From the NCBI GenBank assembly GCA_012516015.1, contig JAAYXG010000785.1, forward strand, positions 1 through 5,722: a DNA stretch of 5,722 nt. Direction: 5' to 3'. Made by a program: the position numbers and the translations under genes. This DNA comes from Lysobacteraceae bacterium. GTDB lineage: Bacteria > Pseudomonadota > Gammaproteobacteria > Steroidobacterales > Steroidobacteraceae. The notes below the pieces were generated by a model. That model did not search any database. It saw nothing but the letters and a program-made list of their open reading frames with translations, and had not been told where the DNA came from. Below, one piece after another: positions 1 through 4,568 of this stretch; the first letter of the stretch is position 1, and every line of letters starts with the position of its first letter.

Positions 1-105
1 ACCTGTCAACTGGGCGCTCAAGTAAGCGCCATTAGATCTAACCGCTTCCAGACACAGCCGCTACAATGTGCGCCCTCTGCAGAGTCGCCCTCGGAGTTCT
101 ATTTC
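1..105 (+). promoter_or_regulatory. Leader of etfBA with possible promoter and two small palindromes
   Basis: No gene can be supported here. A small inverted repeat, GGCGCT (13-18) with AGCGCC (25-30) around a 6-base loop, is followed by a perfect 10-bp palindrome TTAGATCTAA (32-41). TACAAT at 62-67 matches the -10 consensus at five of six bases, but no good -35 lies 16-18 bases upstream, so a promoter is only possible. GGAG at 93-96 sits 9 bases before the GTG start of etfB and is a convincing ribosome binding site. The palindrome lies where an activator or repressor of etfBA could bind, but that is inference from position only. Confidence 0.35.
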
Positions 106-855
106 GTGAGCAAGATTCTCGTTGGCCTGAAGCGTGTCGTCGATTACAACGTCCGTGTACGCGTCAAACCGGACGGCAGCGGCATCGTGACCGAAGGCGT
201 CAAGATGAGCATCAATCCCTTCGATGAGATTGCGCTCGAAGAGGCGCTGCGGATCAAGGAAAAAGGCGGTGCGTCCGAAGTGATCGTGGCATCGATCGGC
301 CCCCAGGACGCTCAGCAGCAGCTGCGCACGGGTCTTGCGATGGGTGCCGATCGCGCGATCCTCGTTCAATCGGATCAGGCTTTGGAGCCGCTCGCCGCCG
401 CGCGCGTGTTCTTGAAGCTGATCGAGAAAGAAGGCCCGCAGATCGTTCTGCTCGGGAAACAGGGCATCGACGACGACAACAATCAGACCGGGCAAATGCT
501 TGCCGCGCTCTGGAATCGCCCCCAAGCCACTTTCGCCTCCAAGGTCGAGCTCGCCGAGAACACCGCAAAGGTGACACGCGAAGTCGACGCCGGACTCGAA
601 ACGATCGAGATCGATTTGCCGGCGGTCGTGACGACGGACTTGCGCTTGAACGAGCCGCGCTACGTGAAGCTGCCCGAGATCATGAAGGCGAAGAAGAAGC
701 CGCTCGAGACCCTGATGCTCGCCGATCTCGGCGTGGACGTCGCGCCACAGTTCAAGGTGTCCAACTACACACCCCCACCGGCACGTCAGAAGGGCATCAT
801 GGTGAAGGACGTCGGCGAGCTCGTAGCCGCTCTCAAGCAAAAAGGGTTGATCTAA
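106..855 (+). CDS. etfB: Electron transfer flavoprotein, beta subunit
   Basis: Beta subunit (249 aa, normal length) of the soluble FAD-containing heterodimer that takes electrons from acyl-CoA and related dehydrogenases and passes them to ETF:quinone oxidoreductase. The start is GTG at 106, set by GGAG 9 bases upstream and by the family N-terminus MSKILVGLKRVVDYN. Visible family features are INPFDEIALEEA (36-47), the AMP-binding stretch GKQGIDDDNNQTGQM (117-131), the ETF-beta signature within REVDAGLETIEIDLPAVVT (158-176), and LNEPRYVKLPEIMKAKKK (181-198). The last is the recognition loop that docks partner dehydrogenases; Leu189 corresponds to the docking leucine of the human protein. The stop codon directly abuts the etfA start, so the two subunits are almost certainly co-translated. 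No oddities are seen. Confidence 0.97.
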   Translation: MSKILVGLKRVVDYNVRVRVKPDGSGIVTEGVKMSINPFDEIALEEALRIKEKGGASEVIVASIGPQDAQQQLRTGLAMGADRAILVQSDQALEPLAAARVFLKLIEKEGPQIVLLGKQGIDDDNNQTGQMLAALWNRPQATFASKVELAENTAKVTREVDAGLETIEIDLPAVVTTDLRLNEPRYVKLPEIMKAKKKPLETLMLADLGVDVAPQFKVSNYTPPPARQKGIMVKDVGELVAALKQKGLI

Positions 856-1797
856 ATGACGAAGGTTCTCGTGATCGCCGAGCACGCGGGCGGCAAGCTC
901 AATCCTGCCACTGCCAAATGCGTCACGTGCGCGAGCCAAATCGAGGGTGCAGACATCGATGTCGCGGTGCTCGCGGCGGATGCGAGCGAAGTCGCCGCAC
1001 AGGCAGCGCAGCTCGCGGGCGTCAAGCGCGTGCTCAAGATCGAGCACAGCGCGAACGCCGAGCCGATGGCAGCGATACAAGCGCCGCAGATCGTCGCGCT
1101 CGCGAACGACTACACTCATCTTCTCGGACCGTCGACGACGTTCGGTAAGGACCTGATGCCGCGCGTCGCCGCCCTGCTCGGCGTCGGGCAAGTCAGCGAC
1201 ATCATGACGGTGGAGGCGCCCTATCGCTTTCGCAGGCCGATTTATGCAGGCAACGCGATCGTGACCGTCGAGGCGCCGAGCGATCGCAAGCTCGTCGCGA
1301 CGGTGCGCACCGCGTCCTTCCAAGCGGCGGCATCGAGCGGCAACGCCGAAATCCAGGCCGTGCAAGCGCGCGCTGAGGTCCCGACCCACACACGCTTCGT
1401 ATCGCGCTCTGCAGCCGCAAGCGGTCGTCCGGACCTACAAACGGCGTCGCGCGTCGTTTCCGGCGGCCGCGCGCTCGGCAGCGCGGAACAGTTCCAAATC
1501 ATCTACAAATTGGCGGACAAGCTCGGCGCCGCTGTCGGTGCTTCTCGCGCTGCCGTGGATGCGGGCTACGCGCCGAACGATTTGCAGGTCGGCCAGACAG
1601 GCAAGATCATCGCGCCCGAGCTGTACATCGCGGTCGGCATCTCGGGGGCGATTCAGCACCTCACGGGCATCAAAGACGCACGGACGATCGTCGCCATCAA
1701 CAAGGATGCCGAGGCCCCGATTTTCGAGGTCGCGGATATCGGGCTCGTGGGCGACTTGTTCGAGATCCTGCCGAAGCTCGAGGAGCAGATAGGGTAA
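856..1797 (+). CDS. etfA: Electron transfer flavoprotein, alpha subunit
   Basis: Alpha subunit (313 aa, typical bacterial length) of ETF; it carries most of the FAD-binding site. The ATG begins on the base after the etfB stop, with AAAAGGG about 9 bases upstream inside the etfB coding end. The N-terminal domain starts MTKVLVIAEHAGG and holds the FRRPIYAGNA segment typical of the family. The C-terminal FAD domain shows VVSGGRALGS (200-209; Arg205 in the family flavin-contacting position), VGQTGK, and the ETF-alpha signature LYIAVGISGAIQH continuing to AIN (256-282). It ends with the usual ADIGLVGDLFEILPKL region. It forms a two-gene unit with etfB. No ETF:quinone oxidoreductase or acyl-CoA dehydrogenase lies in the window, so the electron donor is not identified. 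Confidence 0.97.
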   Translation: MTKVLVIAEHAGGKLNPATAKCVTCASQIEGADIDVAVLAADASEVAAQAAQLAGVKRVLKIEHSANAEPMAAIQAPQIVALANDYTHLLGPSTTFGKDLMPRVAALLGVGQVSDIMTVEAPYRFRRPIYAGNAIVTVEAPSDRKLVATVRTASFQAAASSGNAEIQAVQARAEVPTHTRFVSRSAAASGRPDLQTASRVVSGGRALGSAEQFQIIYKLADKLGAAVGASRAAVDAGYAPNDLQVGQTGKIIAPELYIAVGISGAIQHLTGIKDARTIVAINKDAEAPIFEVADIGLVGDLFEILPKLEEQIG

Positions 1798-1884
1798 GAC
1801 TGAAAGAGAAATCCAGCCGAGGCGTTCGCGATTCACACGCGCACGGCGGTAGGTGTGGAATAGACGGAAAGTGTCGCAGTAAGT

Positions 1885-1906
1885 GTCGGAATGAATTCCG
1901 ACCTAC
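1885..1906 (-). repeat. REP-like extragenic palindrome
   Basis: Read on the - strand, this is GTAG (1906-1903) followed directly by GTCGGAAT, a 2-base TC loop and ATTCCGAC (1902-1885), a perfect 8-bp stem. A GTAG or GTRG head followed by a short imperfect or perfect hairpin is the known layout of REP sequences mobilised by RAYT (TnpA_REP) transposases. It lies in the gap between convergent genes, which is typical of REPs. A second GTAG at 1849-1852 on the + strand starts a loosely similar string (GTAGGTGTGGAAT) and could be a decayed inverted partner, but that half has no clear stem. Assignment to the REP class is by form only; no RAYT gene is in the window. Confidence 0.6.
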
Positions 1907-1948
1907 CCACTGTCAGCCTTGCCGAAGCGCAGTCTTCCTTAGGACGAG

Positions 1949-1986
1949 GAGGATCGAGTCAGCCGCTGGGGGCTGACTCGATCCTC
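1949..1986. terminator. Strong hairpin between convergent genes, probable bidirectional terminator
   Basis: A perfect 16-bp inverted repeat (1949-1964 with 1971-1986, left arm GAGGATCGAGTCAGCC) encloses a 6-base loop. It lies 151 bases after etfA and 14 bases after the stop of the opposing peroxiredoxin gene, where a shared terminator is expected. Neither side has a U-tract, so intrinsic termination is unproven; it could instead block 3' exonucleases or work with Rho. Confidence 0.6.
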
Positions 1987-2000
1987 GCTGCGCGCTGAGC

Positions 2001-2483
2001 TCAGAGCTGCGCGAGCACGTTCTCCGCGCTCGACACTTTGAACTCGCCCTTTTCCTCGACGTTGACGCTCTTGACGACGCCGTCGTCGACGATCAGTGCG
2101 AAACGTTGACCGCGAATGCCCATGCCGAAGCCCGTCGCATCCATCTCCAGGCCGAGGGCTTTCGTATATTCGGCGTTGCCGTCCGCGAGCATCTGTACCT
2201 TACCGTCGCACCCTTGCGACTTGCCCCAGGCCTTCATCACGAACGGATCGTTGACGGCGATACAGGCGATCGTATCGACTCCCTTGGCGCGGATCTCGTC
2301 GGCACGCTCCACGAATCCGGGCAGGTGCTTCGCATCGCACGTCGGCGTAAAGGCGCCGGGAACCGAAAAGAGGACGACCTTCTTACCTTTGAAGAAATCC
2401 TCCGCGCTGATCTTCTGCGGACCGTCGTTCGTGGCAAGTGTCAGAGTGCCGGACGGCATTTTGTCGCCGACTTTGATGGGCAT
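2001..2483 (-). CDS. Peroxiredoxin, Prx5/redoxin family
   Basis: Thiol peroxidase of 160 aa that reduces hydrogen peroxide and organic hydroperoxides in the cytoplasm. The thioredoxin-fold core shows the active-site motif PGAFTPTC (42-49) with peroxidatic Cys49 and the supporting Pro42 and Thr46. The conserved Arg lies in IRGQRFALIVDDG (Arg127), and ALGLEMD (109-115) and the Prx5-like GFG segment follow. Other cysteines are Cys74 and Cys92; whether one acts as resolving thiol, or an external thiol or glutaredoxin does so, cannot be told from sequence. There is no fused glutaredoxin domain. The start at 2483 is chosen because GGAGG (2492-2496 on the - strand) lies 7-8 bases upstream and family proteins begin near this point. 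The frame stays open to 2561, but that extension is encoded largely by repeat units and is not conserved-looking. It is preceded by its own intergenic gap and terminator, so it is probably transcribed separately from the GntR gene. Confidence 0.94.
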   Translation of the reverse strand: MPIKVGDKMPSGTLTLATNDGPQKISAEDFFKGKKVVLFSVPGAFTPTCDAKHLPGFVERADEIRAKGVDTIACIAVNDPFVMKAWGKSQGCDGKVQMLADGNAEYTKALGLEMDATGFGMGIRGQRFALIVDDGVVKSVNVEEKGEFKVSSAENVLAQL

Positions 2484-2499
2484 GCTGGATCCTCCGGAT

Positions 2500-2521
2500 G
2501 ATGTAGCGTGTAGACGTGTAA
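2500..2521 (+). repeat. GTGTA heptad units upstream of peroxiredoxin gene (site A, left arm)
   Basis: Three units, GATGTAG (2500-2506), CGTGTAG (2507-2513) and, after one extra base, CGTGTAA (2515-2521), form the left half of an inverted pair whose right half is at 2609-2636. On the - strand these read as TACAC units ending 4 bases before the peroxiredoxin Shine-Dalgarno, so they lie in its 5' leader. The 11-mer GTGTAGACGTG here (2508-2518) recurs on the - strand at 3562-3552 (site B). Confidence 0.75.
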
Positions 2522-2567
2522 GGCGCCGCGTCACGCAGGACGCAGCACGTGCGACGTGCAACGACAG

Positions 2568-2604
2568 AAAAAGGAGAAGCTTCGGTATCGCTACCGAAGC
2601 TTCT
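2568..2604 (-). terminator. Rho-independent terminator for the GntR gene
   Basis: On the - strand a perfect 13-bp stem (2604-2592 with 2587-2575, AGAAGCTTCGGTA / TACCGAAGCTTCT) is closed by a GCGA loop, a GNRA-type tetraloop. It is followed by CC and then five T residues (2572-2568). This is a standard intrinsic terminator about 70 bases after the GntR stop. It sits exactly between the inverted heptad arms of site A. Confidence 0.85.
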
Positions 2605-2608
2605 TACC

Positions 2609-2636
2609 CTACACCTTACACTTTACACTCTACACG
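2609..2636 (+). repeat. TACAC heptad array (site A, right arm)
   Basis: Four consecutive 7-base units in phase: CTACACC, TTACACT, TTACACT and CTACACG. A degenerate TTACC precedes them at 2604-2608. On the - strand they read CGTGTAG AGTGTAA AGTGTAA GGTGTAG and lie between the GntR stop and its terminator hairpin. They are the inverted partner of the units at 2500-2521. Confidence 0.85.
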
Positions 2637-2642
2637 CGGCGC

Positions 2643-2666
2643 ATGGGCGCGCGAATGCACGCCCAT
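2643..2666. other. Small hairpin just after the GntR stop
   Basis: ATGGGCG (2643-2649) pairs with CGCCCAT (2660-2666) over a 10-base spacer. It begins 7 bases downstream of the GntR stop codon on the - strand. It has no T-tract and precedes the better terminator at 2568-2604, so its role, if any, is unknown. Confidence 0.35.
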
Positions 2667-2673
2667 CGACGCC

Positions 2674-3309
2674 TCAGAGAGTGCGCAGCGCTCCGCGTGC
2701 ACCGAGGATGTGCGAACGCATCAGAGCGGCGCTCCATTCGCCGTCATGTGCTTCCAGGGCGCGCACGATCTCAAGATGATGCGATGCGCTTCGAATCAAG
2801 TCCTCATCCTCATACGTTTGAAAGGTTCTCATCATGAGAGGGGCTTCGATCAATGAAGCGAGCGCCGTCACGAGGCGCGAGCTTCCGGCAAACTCGTGGA
2901 TGCGGCGATGGAAGCGACTGTTCAAATCGCCGATGCGTTCCAAGTAGCCTTCGGTCTTGCTCAAGGTCTCGTGATACTGCTCCTCGGCGAGTTGCCGCAG
3001 CTCGGCGATGCCCTCGGGCGTAATGCGCCTGGCGGCGCGCGCCGCACCATACGACTCCAGCAACGCACGAAGCTCGAACACGTCCTCGCGGTCCGCGCTC
3101 GTCCACTCGGTGACGATGGCGCCTTGATGGGGGATGAACTCCAACAATCCTTCGGCATGTAATTTACGCAAGGCTTCACGAACCGGTGTACGACTCACTC
3201 CAGCGGCGGCCGCGACTTCTTGTTCTGTGATTCGCGAAGAAGCGGGATACACGCCACGAACGATGCGCTCACGTACGGTTTGATACGCCTTGTCCACTGC
3301 TTTGGCCAT
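2674..3309 (-). CDS. GntR-family transcriptional regulator, FadR/FCD subfamily
   Basis: DNA-binding regulator of 211 aa, the usual length for FCD-type GntR proteins, which sense small organic acids, acyl-CoAs or amino-acid breakdown products. An N-terminal winged helix-turn-helix spans about 8-68, with the hallmark GVSRTPVREALRKLHAEGLL (37-56) as recognition region and wing. A helical FCD ligand domain follows from about 73 (DVFELRALLES). Its likely metal or ligand site comprises His134 in the N-x3-FHRRIHEFAG motif, His178 and His200, with Asn130 (or Asp128) as the fourth ligand. The ATG at 3309 has GAAGGG 6 bases upstream (3321-3316). A possible promoter with overlapping palindromes lies upstream, which would fit autoregulation. 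The effector is unknown; the nearby lyase and IlvD genes suggest branched-chain or acyl-CoA metabolism, an inference from position only. Confidence 0.93.
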   Translation of the reverse strand: MAKAVDKAYQTVRERIVRGVYPASSRITEQEVAAAAGVSRTPVREALRKLHAEGLLEFIPHQGAIVTEWTSADREDVFELRALLESYGAARAARRITPEGIAELRQLAEEQYHETLSKTEGYLERIGDLNSRFHRRIHEFAGSSRLVTALASLIEAPLMMRTFQTYEDEDLIRSASHHLEIVRALEAHDGEWSAALMRSHILGARGALRTL

Positions 3310-3362
3310 GATTTTCCCTTCAGAATTTGGTGAGAGCCTTTGATAGGCCCGATGGGTTGCAG

Positions 3363-3393
3363 TGTATACGTGACCTCCATCACCTGGACAGGT
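3363..3393 (-). promoter_or_regulatory. Candidate promoter and operator of the GntR gene
   Basis: On the - strand TATACA (3368-3363) resembles a -10 box, and 17 bases upstream is CTGTCC (3391-3386), a poor -35 (three of six). The -10 overlaps the palindrome GTATAC (3364-3369). The -35 lies in a second palindrome, ACCTG-GA-CAGGT (3382-3393, a perfect 5-bp inverted repeat). Two dyads over the core promoter 54-84 bases before the start codon fit repressor binding, possibly by the GntR protein itself, but neither matches a binding site I can name with confidence. Confidence 0.4.
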
Positions 3394-3493
3394 AGGTATT
3401 TTTCGCAGTAGCGCATCGGTGGATCCACGGTCCCCCGTCCGTACCGAGATGCGGAACGGCTTGGAACGTTGAGGAGGTGTCTGGACGTGCTGA

Positions 3494-3570
3494 ACGTGTA
3501 AGCGTGCGGACGTCAGATGAGGCCGCTGCGCTTCCGACGTCTACCCGTCCGCACGTCTACACCTACACGT
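3494..3570. repeat. Heptad-flanked inverted repeat after the lyase gene (site B)
   Basis: ACGTGTA (3494-3500) is matched by TACACGT (3564-3570), and inside it CGTGCGGACG (3503-3512) pairs perfectly with CGTCCGCACG (3546-3555) across a 33-base loop. The right side holds CTACAC twice in direct succession (3557-3568), and ACGTCTAC is repeated at 3537-3544 and 3553-3560. GACGTC occurs at 3509-3514 and 3536-3541. The repeat overlaps the last codons of the lyase gene: its stop TAG (3565-3563) and preceding GTG are repeat bases. No T-tract follows, so terminator function is uncertain. Bases 3394-3493, between this and the GntR promoter, show nothing I can assign. Confidence 0.75.
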
Positions 3571-4492
3571 GCTTAGGAAATGAGCCGGCTTTGGATACCA
3601 TGCTTGGAACCGGCTTGCCGCGCTTGGACTGAAGCCAGTGCGCCGTGTCGATCAGCCGGTCGAGGTCGATTCCGGTTTCGAAGCCCGAGCGCGAGAGCAT
3701 GTAGACGAGGTCTTCGGTTGCAACGTTGCCGGTCGCGTTCGGCGCGAACGGACATCCGCCGACACCGCCGACGCTCGCGTCGAGCGTGTCGACTCCCGCC
3801 ATCACGGCTGCGAAGGCGTTCGCGACCGCCGTATTGCGCGTGTTGTGAAAATGGCAGCGCAGCGGAATGTGCGGGATCTCGGCTCGTACCGCTTCGATGA
3901 GTGCCGTGACTTGAGTCGGAACGGCGACACCGATCGTGTCGGCCAATGCGATCTCGAGCGGATTCGATCGCGCGAGACGACGCACGATCTCTACGACGCG
4001 ATCGGGCGCCACTTCACCTTCGAAAGGGCATCCGAACGCCACGGATACCGTGACCTGGGCACGAATGGATGCTGCGTGCGCGAGCGGTGCGATCTCCTCC
4101 CACGCTCTGATCGTCTCTTCGACGGAGGCGCCTTGATTGCGCTGCGCGAAACGATCGGTCGCGGCCGTCACCATGCCGATCTCGGTACACCCGGCGGCGC
4201 GTGCGCGATCGAACCCTTTACGGTTCAGCACCAGACCGATGTATTGGACGTTCGGCACGCGCGGCAGCGCGGCCATCACGGCCTCGGCGTCGGCCATCTG
4301 CGGCACGAGCTTCGGATGAACGAAGCTCGCGACCTCGATTCGCCGCAAACCCGCGGCGACCAAACGTCCGATTAGCTCGACCTTGGTTTCCGTCGGCAGT
4401 ACGTCGGGCTCGCTCTGCAAGCCATCGCGAGGACCGACTTCGACCAGAGTGATTTGGCGCTTCGCCTGCTGCTTCGCGGTGTAAGGTGTCAT
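3563..4492 (-). CDS. Hydroxymethylglutaryl-CoA lyase family protein
   Basis: TIM-barrel lyase of 309 aa of the HMG-CoA lyase/DRE-TIM family. Canonical members cleave HMG-CoA to acetoacetate and acetyl-CoA, the final step of leucine breakdown. Motifs in order: VEVGPRDGLQ (17-26; catalytic Arg22 and metal ligand Asp23), SFVHPKLVPQMADAE (56-70), VSVAFGCPFEG (149-159), ADTIGVA (184-190), CHFHNTRNTAVANA (213-226; metal ligands His214 and His216) and VGGCPFAP (244-251; catalytic Cys247), with Asn256 in GNVATED as fourth metal ligand. All core residues are present. The metal-site motif reads HFHNTR where classical lyases have HCHDTYG, so the exact acyl-CoA substrate is less certain than the fold. 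The ATG at 4492 is the only canonical start before the first motif, but it has no Shine-Dalgarno and lies inside a 7-bp repeat array that also encodes residues 1-5 (MTPYT). The final Val and stop are repeat-derived too. Confidence 0.92.
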   Translation of the reverse strand: MTPYTAKQQAKRQITLVEVGPRDGLQSEPDVLPTETKVELIGRLVAAGLRRIEVASFVHPKLVPQMADAEAVMAALPRVPNVQYIGLVLNRKGFDRARAAGCTEIGMVTAATDRFAQRNQGASVEETIRAWEEIAPLAHAASIRAQVTVSVAFGCPFEGEVAPDRVVEIVRRLARSNPLEIALADTIGVAVPTQVTALIEAVRAEIPHIPLRCHFHNTRNTAVANAFAAVMAGVDTLDASVGGVGGCPFAPNATGNVATEDLVYMLSRSGFETGIDLDRLIDTAHWLQSKRGKPVPSMVSKAGSFPKHV

Positions 4493-4505
4493 GTGTAAAG
4501 TGTAA
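4478..4505 (+). repeat. GTGTA heptad array over the lyase start codon (site C, left arm)
   Basis: Four in-phase 7-base units: GGTGTAA (4478-4484), GGTGTCA (4485-4491), TGTGTAA (4492-4498) and AGTGTAA (4499-4505). On the - strand they read as TTACAC-type units, and the lyase ATG (4492-4490) straddles units two and three. The array therefore occupies the place of the ribosome binding site and the first five codons. Confidence 0.88.
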
Positions 4506-4508
4506 CGC

Positions 4509-4537
4509 CAGAGCGAAACCGTGGGTTTCGCGCTCTG
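4509..4537. other. Hairpin between ilvD and the lyase gene
   Basis: CAGAGC-GAAACC (4509-4520) pairs with GGTTTC (4524-4529) and GCTCTG (4532-4537): a 12-bp stem with a 2-base bulge (4530-4531) and a GTG loop. It is centred exactly between the two heptad arms of site C. On the - strand it is 24 bases after the ilvD stop and is followed by GGCGTTACAC, with no T-tract, so it is not a classical intrinsic terminator. It could stabilise the upstream mRNA end or limit read-through into the lyase gene. Confidence 0.7.
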
Positions 4538-4540
4538 ACC

Positions 4541-4568
4541 CTACACTCTACACCTTAGACATTACACT
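4541..4568 (+). repeat. TACAC heptad array over the ilvD stop codon (site C, right arm)
   Basis: Four in-phase units: CTACACT, CTACACC, TTAGACA and TTACACT. They are the inverted counterpart of 4478-4505 and could pair with it over 28 bases with mismatches. On the - strand the last unit reads AGTGTAA and supplies the final GTG (Val) and TAA stop codons of ilvD (stop at 4564-4562). Confidence 0.88.

Noticed and set aside
2..25. Possible last codons of an upstream + strand gene (PVNWALK-stop, TAA at 23-25); alternatively a TTGACA -35 on the - strand at 9-4 for a divergent gene.
   Set aside because: Seven codons or one hexamer at the very edge cannot be told from chance; either would need sequence to the left.
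61..1389. A 442-codon open frame on the - strand, antisense to etfB and etfA.
   Set aside because: It is a GC-rich shadow: composition is dominated by Arg, Asp, His and Leu as expected for the complement of coding DNA, it has no recognisable motif or ribosome site, and it spans two clearly conserved genes.
2484..2561. An N-terminal extension of the peroxiredoxin to an upstream ATG at 2561.
   Set aside because: The extra 26 residues come mostly from the heptad units and leader, whereas the ATG at 2483 has GGAGG at proper spacing and matches the family start.
2116..2856. A 246-codon + strand frame opposite the peroxiredoxin gene, running through the terminator and repeats into the GntR gene.
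   Set aside because: It reads antisense to two well-supported genes and translates the repeat units (LHSTR-like stretch); no family resemblance.
3412..3501. A + strand frame ending ...LNV-TAA, with the stop again supplied by GTGTAA and a GAGGAGG string at 3471-3477.
   Set aside because: There is no ATG, the codons after the purine run are few, and no protein family is recognisable; the Val-stop is probably a by-product of the repeat unit.
3638..4375. A 245-codon + strand frame antisense to the lyase, and similar + strand frames antisense to ilvD (4581-5239).
   Set aside because: The opposite strand carries complete conserved motifs; these are frame shadows.
4478..4568. The phased repeats as a miniature CRISPR array or iteron origin.
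   Set aside because: Units are only 7 bases with no spacers, arms are inverted around a hairpin, and there are no cas or replication genes.
2500..4568. Sites A-C as ends of an insertion sequence or MITE pair.
   Set aside because: The DNA between them is ordinary metabolic genes with no transposase, and no target-site duplication is evident; the arms pair within each site rather than between sites.
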